From Actinomycetota bacterium (GTDB lineage Bacteria > Actinomycetota > Actinomycetes > Propionibacteriales > Propionibacteriaceae), in contig JAIUOR010000060.1 in assembly GCA_020161795.1 (NCBI GenBank), positions 124,001-188,000 on the forward strand: a DNA stretch of 64,000 bases, given 5' to 3'. How positions within the stretch are numbered: the stretch's first letter is position 1; each line of letters opens with the position of its first letter. The notes under the pieces are model-generated. The model saw only the letters and a list, made by a program, of their open reading frames with translations. It was not told the DNA's origin and did no database searches. Both the position numbers and the translations under genes were made by a program. Of the stretch, positions 18,368 through 27,240 are shown piece after piece.

Positions 18368-19513
18368 ATGTCTGTTGTCAGCGCCGTGAATGAAGCCCTT
18401 GCCACCGTCATCGACCCGGAGATCCGGCGTCCGATCACCGAGTTGGGGATGGTCGAATCGGTGGCGGTGGATGCTGACGGCGTGGCCGCGGTCACCGTCC
18501 TGCTCACCATCGCGGGCTGTCCGCTGCAGTCGACCATCGAGAAGGACGTGACCCAGGCGGTGCTGTCCGTCGAGGGGATCGCGGACGTGAACCTCACCCT
18601 CGGGGTGATGAGCGACGAGCAGCGCGCCGAACTGAAGCAGCAGTTGCGCGGCGGCGTGGCGGATCGTGAGATCCCGTTCTCCCGGCCGGACAACCGCACC
18701 CAGGTGATCCTCGTCGCCTCCGGCAAGGGCGGGGTGGGAAAGTCGTCGGTGACGGTCAACCTGGCCATGGCGCTGGTAGCCAAGGGCAGGTCGGTGGGCG
18801 TGCTCGACGCGGACATCTACGGTCACTCGATCCCGCCGATGCTGGGGCTGGCCGATGCGGTCCCCACCTCGGTGGACGGGATGATCCTGCCGGTGCCGTC
18901 GCTGGGGATGTCGGTGATCTCGATCGGCATGCTGAAGGGCAGCCGCGATCAGGTGATCGCCTGGCGCGGGCCGATCCTCGACCGGGCGCTGCAGCAGTTC
19001 CTGGCCGATGTCTACTGGGGCGATCTCGACTTCCTGCTGGTCGACCTGCCGCCCGGCACCGGCGACGTCGCGCTCTCGCTGGGCCAGAAGCTGCCCAATG
19101 CCGAGGTGCTGGTGGTGACCACCCCCCAGCAGGCCGCGGCCGAGGTGGCCGAGCGGGCCGGCACGATGGCCTCCATGCTGGAGCAGAAGGTGCTCGGCGT
19201 GGTGGAGAACATGGCCTACCTCGATGTCACCTGCCCGGACTGCGACCGCACCCACCGGGTGGACGTCTTCGGCTCGGGCGGTGGCGAGGCGGTGGCGGAG
19301 ACCCTGACCGAGCGGCTCGGCTACGAGGTACCGCTGCTGGCCGAGATCCCGATGGATCCGGCGATGTCGGCGGCCGGCGACGAGGGCGTTCCGCTGGTGG
19401 CGACGGACCCGTCGCATCCCTCGGCCGCGGCACTGAACGGCGTCGCCGATCTACTCGCCTCCCGCCGGATCAGCCTGATCGGCAAGAGCCTCAATCTCTC
19501 ACCGGTCGGCTGA
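18368..19513 (+). CDS. Mrp/NBP35-family Fe-S cluster carrier ATPase (ApbC)
   Basis: A 381-residue cytoplasmic P-loop ATPase with an N-terminal MIP18/DUF59 domain (residues 1-90), deviant Walker A GKGGVGKSS (near residue 121), and a CPDC pair (VTCPDCDRTHRVD) near residue 293 that could bind a bridging Fe-S cluster in the dimer. Family members deliver Fe-S clusters to apoproteins. ATG at 18368 follows an 87-bp gap that carries a palindromic repeat. Confidence 0.92.
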   Translation: MSVVSAVNEALATVIDPEIRRPITELGMVESVAVDADGVAAVTVLLTIAGCPLQSTIEKDVTQAVLSVEGIADVNLTLGVMSDEQRAELKQQLRGGVADREIPFSRPDNRTQVILVASGKGGVGKSSVTVNLAMALVAKGRSVGVLDADIYGHSIPPMLGLADAVPTSVDGMILPVPSLGMSVISIGMLKGSRDQVIAWRGPILDRALQQFLADVYWGDLDFLLVDLPPGTGDVALSLGQKLPNAEVLVVTTPQQAAAEVAERAGTMASMLEQKVLGVVENMAYLDVTCPDCDRTHRVDVFGSGGGEAVAETLTERLGYEVPLLAEIPMDPAMSAAGDEGVPLVATDPSHPSAAALNGVADLLASRRISLIGKSLNLSPVG

Positions 19514-19642
19514 CCCAAACGGATCCCGGCTCGATAAGGGATCGCGTTCCCGCCATTCGAATTCTCGATAGTTGTGCCCTCGCGCGCCCTGGTTTCCTAC
19601 CGTGGACGGACCTTGCCCAAGCTCGGAGAACCAGGAGAGAAC

Positions 19643-20071
19643 GTGGCGAAAATCGTCAAGGTCAAGTCGGGGAGCCCCTATGAGGAGCGCGAGAGCTATT
19701 CCCGCGTGGTGTGCGTGGACGACTGGATCTTCGTGTCCAATACCGCGGGCCGCAATTATGTGACCAGGGAGATGTCGACGGATCCCGTCGAGCAGTTGCG
19801 ACAGGCGATGAAGAACGTGGAGGGGGCCCTGGCGGCGGTCGGCGCGACGCTGGCCGACGTCGTGCGCTCCCGGGTGACGATCCCGAACGTCGAGCACGCC
19901 TCCGACGTGATGGCGGCCGTGGGCGAGGTCTTCCGCGGGGTTGACCCCGCCAGCACCGTGCTGTGCAGCCCGCTGGGCGGGCCCGAGTACCTCGTCGAGG
20001 TGGAGATCACGGCCTACCGCGGTGCCTCCGCGTCGGCCCAGGAGCGGATCGTCGTCGACCTGTCGGCCTGA
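19643..20071 (+). CDS. RidA-family (YjgF) protein
   Basis: A 142-residue protein of the Rid superfamily, small trimeric enzymes that hydrolyse reactive enamine/imine intermediates. Motifs: WIFVSNTAGRNYVTREM, QLRQAMKNVEGALAAVGATL and VVRSRVTIPNVEHASDVMAA; the canonical RidA arginine seems to lie in VRSRVTI. GTG at 19643 has a good AGGAGA site four to five bases upstream; an in-frame open stretch continues to 19574 but lacks a better start. It is closed by its own terminator before the hydantoinase operon, though a functional link to that amide-degrading operon is plausible. Confidence 0.8.
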   Translation: MAKIVKVKSGSPYEERESYSRVVCVDDWIFVSNTAGRNYVTREMSTDPVEQLRQAMKNVEGALAAVGATLADVVRSRVTIPNVEHASDVMAAVGEVFRGVDPASTVLCSPLGGPEYLVEVEITAYRGASASAQERIVVDLSA

Positions 20072-20085
20072 TCCACGCAGTCGCC

Positions 20086-20120
20086 AGGGGGCGGTTCGGC
20101 AGCGGCCGGGCCGCCCCTTT
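20086..20120 (+). terminator. Rho-independent terminator after the RidA-like gene
   Basis: Stem GGGGCGG / CCGCCCC with a GC-rich loop, followed by TTT. It separates the RidA-like gene from the hydantoinase operon, 14 bp after the stop. Confidence 0.65.
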
Positions 20121-20155
20121 CGGCTGTCGTGAGGCGGCGTCCGGGAACTCCGTAG

Positions 20156-20195
20156 CGATAAGCATTGACTTATCGGTTAACGCTTGAATCATATT
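20156..20195 (+). promoter_or_regulatory. Candidate promoter and operator of the hydantoinase operon
   Basis: A perfect inverted repeat CGATAAG-CATTGA-CTTATCG (20156-20175) overlaps a -35-like TTGACT (20166-20171). A -10-like CATATT follows at 20190-20195 (18-bp spacer). The AT-rich stretch stands out from its surroundings and lies about 70 bp before hyuA. A LysR-type regulator encoded at the end of the same operon is the obvious candidate to bind it (inference). Confidence 0.5.
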
Positions 20196-20262
20196 GGACA
20201 GCTCATCGTGCGGCTTTCACCATTGACTCTCATCCGAGGGAATATCGAAGGAGGCCGGTGAC

Positions 20263-22332
20263 ATGGCGTTGCGACTGGGCGTGGACACGGGAGGTACCTT
20301 CACCGATGTCTGCCTCTACGACAACGAGTCGTCGGCCATCACCGTCGTGAAGGTCTCCACCACCCCCGCCAATCCTGGCCAGGGCGTCCTCGACGGGCTC
20401 GAGGCGTCGCTGCGGGCCGTCGGCGGCGAGCCGGTGGAGTCGATCGAGTACTTCGCGCACGGCACCACGGTGGCGACCAACGCGCTGCTGCAGGGACGCG
20501 GGGCGCGCGCCGGCCTGATCACGACCAAGGGCTTCCGCGACCTGCTGGAACTCGGCCGGCAGCGGCGTCCCCGGCTCTACGATCTCAAGGCGCAGAAGCC
20601 CGAACCGCTCGCCCCCCGCGATCTGCGTCGTGAGGTGGACGAGCGGGTGCGGTTCGACGGCTCGGTGGAGACACCGCTCGACCTCGATCAGGTGCGCGCC
20701 GAGATCCACCGGCTGCGCGACGCCGGGGTGGAAGCGGTCGCGGTGTGCTTCCTCTACAGCTACCTGCGGCCCGACCACGAGCAGCAGGTCCGGGAGCTCC
20801 TCGAAGCGGAGCTGCCGGACGCCTTCATCTCCATCTCCCACGAGGTGCTGCCCGAGTTCCGGGAGTACGAGCGGCTCTCCACCGTCATGGTCAACGCCTT
20901 CATCGGCCCGGTCATGCAGGGCTACCTCTCCCGGCTGCGAACCCGGCTCGGGGAGCGGGGGCTGCAGGTCATCCCGCACGTGACCCAGAGCAACGGCGGC
21001 ATCATGTCCTTCGAGATGGCCGAGCGGCTTCCGGTCCGTACCGTGCTGTCCGGCCCGAGCACCGGCGTCGTCGGGGCCGCCCGGCTCTCGTCCGCGGCGG
21101 GCTACGACGACATCATCACCTTCGACATGGGCGGCACCTCCAGCGATGTCGCCCTGGTCAAGGACGGTCGCCCCACCGCCTCCAACGGCATGGTGCTGGA
21201 CGGTCGTCCGGTGCAGGCGGCGATGCTCGACATCAACACGGTGGGCGCCGGTGGCGGCTCGATCGCGTGGACGGACGAGGGCGGGCACCTCAAGGTCGGT
21301 CCGCGCAGCGCCGGCGCCGACCCCGGGCCGGCCTGCTACGGCCTCGGCAACGACGAGCCCACCGTGACCGACGCGAACGTGGTGCTCGGGATTCTCAACC
21401 AGGAGGCACTGCTCGGCGGGTCGATGCCGATCGACGCCTCGCTGTCCTACGCGGCGGTCGAGCGGCTCGGGCGAAGGCTGGGGCTGGATCCGCTGGAGAC
21501 GGCGCAGGGCATCATCAGCGTGGTGACGGCCAACATGGCGCGCGCGATCCGGGTGATCTCGGTGCAACGCGGCTACGACCCGAGCGACTACGCGCTGGTG
21601 GCCTTCGGTGGCGCGGGGCCGCTGCACGGGGCGCGGCTCGCCGAGGAGCTCGGAATGCGTCGCGTCATCATCCCGCAGCGGCCGGGCGCGCTCTCCGCGC
21701 TGGGGATGCTGATGACCGATCTGCGCTCCGACTTCACCCGCACCCGGATCACCCGGCTCACCGCCGACCTGGATCCGGCGCTGGAGGCCGACCTCACGGC
21801 GCTGACCGAGGACGCGATCGCCTGGTGCGAGCGCGAGCGCATCGCGGATTCCGCCCGGGAGATCCGCTGGGCGGCGGACCTGCGCTATGTCGGGCAGAAC
21901 TACGAACTCACCCTCGAACTGCCCCGGGCAGCCCTGGATGCCAGCTGGGTCGCTCGGGCCTGCGAGGCCTTCCATCTGGCGCACCAGGCACGGTACGGGT
22001 ACGACTCCCGGGATTCGGCGATCGAGCTCGTCACCGTCCGCGTCGAGGCCGTCGGTCAGGTGCCTCGCGCCGAGTTCCCGGTGGTCGAACCCACCGGAGC
22101 CCCGGTCGGCTCGGCCCGCATCGGCTCGCGGTCGCTCTACCTGCCCGAACTCGGTGACCGGGCGGACTGCCCGCTCTACGACCGGGTGCTGCTGCAACCG
22201 GGCCATGTCATCGAGGGCCCGGCGGTGATCGAGCAGTACGACACCACCTCCCTGATCCTCCCGGGCCAGCGCGCCGTCGTGGACGAGCGCCTGATCATCG
22301 TCACCGAGCAGACCGAGGAGCACCAGCGATGA
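20263..22332 (+). CDS. hyuA: Hydantoinase/oxoprolinase subunit A (HyuA-like)
   Basis: A 689-residue cytoplasmic ATP-dependent amidase subunit. The phosphate-binding loop VDTGGTFTDVCLYD is at residues 7-20, the second ATP motif FDMGGTSSDVALVKDG is central, and GAGGGSIAW and RSAGADPGPACYG match the family. HyuA and HyuB together hydrolyse hydantoins, 5-oxoproline or related cyclic amides/ketones (acetone carboxylase is a distant relative). AAGGAGG lies 8 bp before the ATG. The stop overlaps hyuB by four bases (ATGA). The transporter genes downstream suggest an imported peptide-like or cyclic amide substrate. Confidence 0.9.
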   Translation: MALRLGVDTGGTFTDVCLYDNESSAITVVKVSTTPANPGQGVLDGLEASLRAVGGEPVESIEYFAHGTTVATNALLQGRGARAGLITTKGFRDLLELGRQRRPRLYDLKAQKPEPLAPRDLRREVDERVRFDGSVETPLDLDQVRAEIHRLRDAGVEAVAVCFLYSYLRPDHEQQVRELLEAELPDAFISISHEVLPEFREYERLSTVMVNAFIGPVMQGYLSRLRTRLGERGLQVIPHVTQSNGGIMSFEMAERLPVRTVLSGPSTGVVGAARLSSAAGYDDIITFDMGGTSSDVALVKDGRPTASNGMVLDGRPVQAAMLDINTVGAGGGSIAWTDEGGHLKVGPRSAGADPGPACYGLGNDEPTVTDANVVLGILNQEALLGGSMPIDASLSYAAVERLGRRLGLDPLETAQGIISVVTANMARAIRVISVQRGYDPSDYALVAFGGAGPLHGARLAEELGMRRVIIPQRPGALSALGMLMTDLRSDFTRTRITRLTADLDPALEADLTALTEDAIAWCERERIADSAREIRWAADLRYVGQNYELTLELPRAALDASWVARACEAFHLAHQARYGYDSRDSAIELVTVRVEAVGQVPRAEFPVVEPTGAPVGSARIGSRSLYLPELGDRADCPLYDRVLLQPGHVIEGPAVIEQYDTTSLILPGQRAVVDERLIIVTEQTEEHQR

Positions 22333-23963
22333 GCACCAGCCTGAACACCACGCTGACCTCGATCCAGGTGGAGGTCATCGGATCCGCGCTGGAGTCGATC
22401 TGCGACGAGATGGGGGAGACGTTGGTCAAGGCCTCCTATTCCCCGAACATCAAGGAGCGGCGCGACTGCACGACCGCCCTGTTCGACGCGGACGGCCGCA
22501 CCCTGGCGCAGGCCGAGCACATCCCGATCCACCTGGGATCGTTGATCGGCATCGTCGAAGCCGTCGTGAACGCCTACCCGCTCGATGACATCCGCGACGG
22601 CGACGCGTTCATCGGCAACGACCCCTACTCCGGCGGTGGCACCCACCTGCACGACATCGTGCTGGTGACCCCGATCTTCGTGGAGGGCCGGCTGCGGGCC
22701 TGGGCGTCCAACCTCGCCCACCACTCCGACTTCGCCGACCGGCAGCACAATCACATCTTCGAGGAGGGACTGCGCATCCCGCCGATGCGCTTCCTGCGCG
22801 ACGGCCGGTACGTCGGCGAGATCCTCCGGCTGCTGCTGACCAACATGCACGTGCCGGACGAGCGGATGGCGGACTTCAACGCCCAGATCGCCTCCAACCG
22901 GCTCGCCGTCCTGCGCTACCAGGAGATCTGCCGCCGCTACGGCGCGGACACGATCGATGAGGCGGGCCGGCTGCTGCTGGACTACACCGAGCGCAAGACC
23001 CGGGCGGGGATCCTGGAGGTCCCCGACGGCGTCTACCGCTTCTCGGACACGCTCGACTACACCGGCTTCGACCAGACGCTGGAACTGTCGGTCACGATCA
23101 CGGTCGACGGCGACGAGATGCGGCTGGACTTCGAGGCTCCGCCCCAGGTGCGGGCGGGCATCAACGTCGTCAGGACGGCGCTGCTGGCGACGGTCTACTA
23201 CGCGATCAAGACCCTCATCGGCAGCGAGATCCCGTCCAATGCCGGCCTGCACCGGCCGATCCTGGTCACCGCCCCGGAGGGCTCGATCCTGAGCTCCGTG
23301 AGCCCGGCCGCCGTCAACGTCCGGACGATGACCTGCCAGCGTATCGTCGACCTCGTGCACGGCGCGCTCGCTGAAGCGCTCCCCGACCGCGTCACCGCCG
23401 CGGCCAACGGCGCGGTCGCCTCGATGGTGTTCTCCGGCGTCAATCCGGTCACCGGGCGGTTCTACGTCTACGGGGAGAGCATCGGGGGCGGGCTGGGCGC
23501 CAACTGCGATTTCGACGGCCTGGACGGGGTGCAGGCGCACATCACCAATACCTCGAACCTGCCGGTGGAGTCGCTGGAAGCGGAGTATCCGCTGACCGTG
23601 CTGCGGTACGAGTTGGTGGAGGGCTCCGGCGGCGCCGGCCGGCACCGCGGCGGCATGGGGATCCACCGCCAGATCCGCGCCGACCACGACGACTGCTACG
23701 CCGAACTCGAGACCAGCCGGATCCGCTCCCGACCCTGGGGGCTCTTCGGCGGGGGCGAGGGAACGGCCTCGCGCATCGAGGTCAACGGTGTCGAAACCGA
23801 CGTTGTCCAGGTGGTGCTCGCGAGCGGCGAATCCGCGAGCATGTTCACGGCGGGAGGAGGTCCGCCGCCGCATCGCCGGTGCGCTGGCGGCAGTCCTGAC
23901 GGCGGGTCTCGCGCTCGCCGGCTGTGCAGCGGATCAAGGCAGTACGCAGGCCCCGGGCGGTAA
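22329..23963 (+). CDS. hyuB: Hydantoinase B subunit (HyuB-like) with abnormal C-terminus
   Basis: Residues 1 to about 510 are a normal HyuB: GNDPYSGGGTHLHDIVLVTP, HHSDFADRQHNHIFEEGLRI, GGMGIHRQIRAD. The family normally ends F-TAGGGGYGDP plus 30-50 more residues. Here the reading breaks after SMFTAGGG (near 23858) and continues as proline/arginine-rich sequence unlike the family to a stop at 23963. That tail lies, in another frame, on the signal peptide of the following solute-binding protein. The end of hyuB therefore seems deleted and joined to the next gene. Activity may be impaired; a sequencing or assembly join is also possible. Confidence 0.8.
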   Translation: MSTSLNTTLTSIQVEVIGSALESICDEMGETLVKASYSPNIKERRDCTTALFDADGRTLAQAEHIPIHLGSLIGIVEAVVNAYPLDDIRDGDAFIGNDPYSGGGTHLHDIVLVTPIFVEGRLRAWASNLAHHSDFADRQHNHIFEEGLRIPPMRFLRDGRYVGEILRLLLTNMHVPDERMADFNAQIASNRLAVLRYQEICRRYGADTIDEAGRLLLDYTERKTRAGILEVPDGVYRFSDTLDYTGFDQTLELSVTITVDGDEMRLDFEAPPQVRAGINVVRTALLATVYYAIKTLIGSEIPSNAGLHRPILVTAPEGSILSSVSPAAVNVRTMTCQRIVDLVHGALAEALPDRVTAAANGAVASMVFSGVNPVTGRFYVYGESIGGGLGANCDFDGLDGVQAHITNTSNLPVESLEAEYPLTVLRYELVEGSGGAGRHRGGMGIHRQIRADHDDCYAELETSRIRSRPWGLFGGGEGTASRIEVNGVETDVVQVVLASGESASMFTAGGGPPPHRRCAGGSPDGGSRARRLCSGSRQYAGPGR

Positions 23964-25428
23964 CCAGACCCCGGGCGACACCCAGCCGCCGGCCGCCGAG
24001 CAGGTACTGCGCTTCGGCTTCTCGTCCGAACCGCCGCGGCCGTCCACCTTCGGTGGCACCGGCAGCACCGTGTCCTACCAGCTCTACGGGCTCATGCACC
24101 GCGGGCTCATGACCTACAGCGGCAAGGGCGAGGTCGTGCCCGCGCTGGCGGAGACCGTCGAGCAGGTGGATTCCCTCACCTACAAGTTCATGCTCCACGA
24201 CGGCCTCACCTACCATGACGGCACGCCGCTCGTCGCCGATGACGTGCGCGCGGCGCTGCTGTGGTACGCCGATCCCGCGAACTCCGCGCGCAGCTATCCC
24301 GGGGTGCGGTTCATCAAGGACATCGCCATCGCCAGCGACACCGAGTTCACGATCACGCTGAACAGCGTGAACCTGTCGTTCCTGGAGTACCTGGCCGATC
24401 CGAGCGCCTTTATCGTCCCGCAGAACCAGTTGTCCGCCGATGTCGAGGCGACCAACGGCGCCGGTCCGTTCAAGCTCGAATCCTGGGACGAGGGCGTCGG
24501 CCTCGTCCTGACGAAGTTCGACGGGTTCTACGGCGCCGACGACGTCACCCTCGACCGGATCGACGTCTCCTTCTACAGCGACGCGACAGCCCGGGTGAAC
24601 GCCCTGCTCAGCGGCGATGTCGACTTCATCGACTACGTGCCGTGGGAGAGCTATGACCAACTGGAGGCCTCCGGATTCGTCGTCCACGGCGAGGTCGGCG
24701 TGTTCCAGTCCGCGATCTTCAACGTGGAGACGGGCCCGTTCGCCGATCCCAAGCTGCGCCTGGCGGTCGCCTACGCGCTCAACCGTGAGAACGCGACCGC
24801 GGCCGCCTTCTTCGGCCACGGCACCTCGCTGTTCGGCGTTCCCGGTTCCGGACCCACCGGCGAGAACCTCTGGGAGTACAACCCGGAGCGCGCCAAGGAA
24901 CTGCTCGCCGAGGCCGGCTACGCCAACGGCGGACCGAAGGTTCACCTGCTGAGCAACTCGACCTACGTGTTCCTGCGGGATCTCGCGCTGTCGGTCCAGG
25001 CCGACCTGGAGGCGGTCGGCTTCGAGGTGGAGTTCACCAGCCCGGATTGGCCGACGTTCACCGAGGAGGCCGTGGCGGGTAAGTACGACGTGACCGTCCA
25101 GGGCAATGTCGGCAATGTGCAGGATCCGGCCGGCTGGCTGCCGCGTCTGGTCCAGCCGCGGCCAGAGGCGAACAAGTCCTTCGGGTACAGCAACGCCGAT
25201 CTGGATGCCGCGCTCGCCGAGGCGCTCGCGGCCGAGGACGCCGGCGCACGGCAGGCCGCGCTCGATCGCGCCTACAAGCTGATCGGCGAGGACGTGCCCT
25301 TCGCGACCATCAACCAGCGGATGCAGGCCTACGCCTACACCGACCGGGTCAGTGGTTTCGAGGTCATGCTGGGCTTCACCCAGCCGTACTCCGTCAACAA
25401 CCTGATCAACGTGACGATCACCGGCTGA
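23788..25428 (+). CDS. Oligopeptide/nickel-type ABC solute-binding lipoprotein (family 5), start uncertain
   Basis: The mature part is a clear SBP family 5 lipoprotein: signal RRRIAGALAAVLTAGLALAG followed by the lipobox Cys, a Pro/Gly/Gln linker, then KFMLHDGLTYHDGTPLVADD and later RLAVAYALNRE. The expected ATG just before RRRIAG is absent: the codon there is GTC, and the nearest in-frame starts are TTG 23803 and GTG 23788, which add about 25-30 basic residues encoded on hyuB sequence. The 5' end seems to have been lost in the same event that removed the end of hyuB. Permeases and ATPase follow, so this was the receptor of an importer. Confidence 0.82.
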   Translation: MSKPTLSRWCSRAANPRACSRREEVRRRIAGALAAVLTAGLALAGCAADQGSTQAPGGNQTPGDTQPPAAEQVLRFGFSSEPPRPSTFGGTGSTVSYQLYGLMHRGLMTYSGKGEVVPALAETVEQVDSLTYKFMLHDGLTYHDGTPLVADDVRAALLWYADPANSARSYPGVRFIKDIAIASDTEFTITLNSVNLSFLEYLADPSAFIVPQNQLSADVEATNGAGPFKLESWDEGVGLVLTKFDGFYGADDVTLDRIDVSFYSDATARVNALLSGDVDFIDYVPWESYDQLEASGFVVHGEVGVFQSAIFNVETGPFADPKLRLAVAYALNRENATAAAFFGHGTSLFGVPGSGPTGENLWEYNPERAKELLAEAGYANGGPKVHLLSNSTYVFLRDLALSVQADLEAVGFEVEFTSPDWPTFTEEAVAGKYDVTVQGNVGNVQDPAGWLPRLVQPRPEANKSFGYSNADLDAALAEALAAEDAGARQAALDRAYKLIGEDVPFATINQRMQAYAYTDRVSGFEVMLGFTQPYSVNNLINVTITG

Positions 25429-25442
25429 TCCAGGTCACTCCC

Positions 25443-26390
25443 ATGGTCTCCTTCCTGATCCGACGCATCGCGACCGCGATCGTCCTGGCGTGGGTCGTGC
25501 TGACACTCATCTTCTTCGCGATCCACACGGTGCCCGGCGATCCCGCCTACCAGCTGGCCGGTGGGGACTCCGGGTTCACAGAAGAAGGTCTGCAGCAGAT
25601 CCGCGAGTCGCTCGGTCTGGATCGTCCGCTGGGCGAGCAGTACGCCAACTATCTGCTCGGGGTTCTGGGCGGAGACCTGGGAGAGTCCTTCGCGACAGGT
25701 CAGCCTGTCGCACAGTCCATCCTTCGCCGGCTTCCGGCCACGCTCCAGCTGATCGCCGCGGCGGCGGTCCTCGCCATCGCCGCCGGCATCCCGTTCGGAG
25801 CGTGGGCCGGAAGGCGGCGGGGGATGGCCGACGCCTTGATGACCTCGGTCACCAGCGTCGCGCTGGCGGTCCCCGTGTATGTGGTGGGGGCGCTGGCCGT
25901 CCTGCTCTTCTCGGTGACCTGGCGGCTGCTGCCCGCCGGCGGGCTGACCCCGTTCGCCGAGGATCCGATGGGATTCCTGCGTGGCCTGCTGCTGCCGGCG
26001 GTGACGCTCTCACTGGCCTTCTCGGCGGTGGTGGCGCGGATGACCCGCACGGCCGTCATCGAGACCAGCGATCGTGACTGGGTGCGGACGGCGACCTCGT
26101 TCGGGCTCACCCGGCGCCGAGTGTTCAATCGCTACGTCCTGCGCAACTCGATGAATCCGGTGGTCACGGTCGTGGGCCTGGAGATCGGATCCTTCCTGGG
26201 CGCCTCGGTGATCATCGAGCGGGTCTTCAACTATCCCGGCATCAGCACGCTGCTCATCGACGGCGTCTCGGCGCGTGACTACCCGGTCGTCCAGGGCGTC
26301 GTCATCGTCATCGCGGTGCTCTTCATCCTCATCAACCTCGTCGTCGACATCCTCTACGGGATCCTCGATCCGAGAGCGAGGATCCGATGA
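25443..26390 (+). CDS. Oligopeptide-type ABC permease (DppB-like)
   Basis: A 315-residue inner-membrane permease. The N-terminus FLIRRIATAIVLAWVVLTLI and HTVPGDPAYQL are typical of DppB/OppB, there are about six hydrophobic segments, and the EAA-type loop is WVRTATSFGLTRRRVFNRYV. It begins 14 bp after the solute-binding gene and overlaps the next permease gene by four bases. Confidence 0.92.
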   Translation: MVSFLIRRIATAIVLAWVVLTLIFFAIHTVPGDPAYQLAGGDSGFTEEGLQQIRESLGLDRPLGEQYANYLLGVLGGDLGESFATGQPVAQSILRRLPATLQLIAAAAVLAIAAGIPFGAWAGRRRGMADALMTSVTSVALAVPVYVVGALAVLLFSVTWRLLPAGGLTPFAEDPMGFLRGLLLPAVTLSLAFSAVVARMTRTAVIETSDRDWVRTATSFGLTRRRVFNRYVLRNSMNPVVTVVGLEIGSFLGASVIIERVFNYPGISTLLIDGVSARDYPVVQGVVIVIAVLFILINLVVDILYGILDPRARIR

Positions 26391-27238
26391 TGCAGCGCCT
26401 GGATACGCGCCGGCTGACGCGCTCGTTCACCCCGCTGCGCTGGGCCGCGTTCGCCTTCGTGGTACTGGTGATCCTCGCTGCCACGCTGGCGCCGTGGATC
26501 TCGCCGCACGACCCGCTGGCGCAGGACATCCCGCGGCGGTTCCTGCCGATCGGCAGCCCCGATCACCTGCTGGGCACCGACGAGTTCGGCCGCGATCTGC
26601 TCTCCCGGCTGCTGCACGGGGCACGGGTCGAACTGGTCGTGGCGCTCGGTGCGAGCCTGGTGGCAGCGGTGCTCGGCATCACGCTGGGGCTGCTGGGCGG
26701 CTACTTCGGGCGCTGGGTCGAGCTGCTGACGATGCGGACGGTCGAGGTGATCCTCGCCTTTCCGCCGATCGTGCTGGCCCTGCTGATCGTGACCATCTAC
26801 GGCTCCGGGCAATCCACCCTGATCGTCATCATGGGGCTGCTCTTCATTCCGGCCTTCGCCCGGCTCACCTTCGGGCAGACGCTCGGCGTGCGTTCGGCGG
26901 AGTACGTCGAGGCCGCGCGTGCCTTCGCCGCGCCCACCGGCGTTATCCTCGCCCGGGCGATCCTGCCCAACGTCTCCGGAGCGTTGATCGCCCAGTTCCC
27001 GATCACCCTGGCCAACGCCATCCTGCTCGGATCGGGCCTGAGCTATCTCGGGCTGGGCATCACCCCGCCCACCCCGTCCTGGGGCGGAATGGTGGCGGCC
27101 GGCCAGCGCTTCATGCCGGTCGACCCCACCATGCTCATCATCTCGAGTATCGCGGTCACGCTCACCGTGTTGAGCTTCGGCCTGCTCGGCGACGCCCTGC
27201 GCGACTGGCTCGACCCGAAGTCCCGGAGGCGGAGGTAG
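26387..27238 (+). CDS. Oligopeptide-type ABC permease (DppC-like)
   Basis: A 283-residue DppC/OppC-type permease: N-terminal helix followed by PHDPLAQDIPRRFLPIGSPD and HLLGTDEFGRDLLSRLLHGA, the DppC signature, and the loop YVEAARAFAAPTGVILARAI that contacts the ATPase. Six hydrophobic segments. Two adjacent ATGs (26387, 26390) are possible starts. Followed two bases later by the ATPase gene. Confidence 0.92.
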   Translation: MMQRLDTRRLTRSFTPLRWAAFAFVVLVILAATLAPWISPHDPLAQDIPRRFLPIGSPDHLLGTDEFGRDLLSRLLHGARVELVVALGASLVAAVLGITLGLLGGYFGRWVELLTMRTVEVILAFPPIVLALLIVTIYGSGQSTLIVIMGLLFIPAFARLTFGQTLGVRSAEYVEAARAFAAPTGVILARAILPNVSGALIAQFPITLANAILLGSGLSYLGLGITPPTPSWGGMVAAGQRFMPVDPTMLIISSIAVTLTVLSFGLLGDALRDWLDPKSRRRR

Positions 27239-27240
27239 CG

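Noticed and set aside
20230-22323. Long open frame (about 700 codons) antisense to hyuA
   Set aside because: Composition is that of a GC-rich antisense shadow (Gly/Arg/Asp/His rich, no family match), whereas the plus strand encodes a well conserved HyuA.
26275-27240. N-terminal extension of the dual ABC ATPase
   Set aside because: It overlaps both permease genes completely; the ATPase family begins at the ATG at 27241, two bases after the permease stop.
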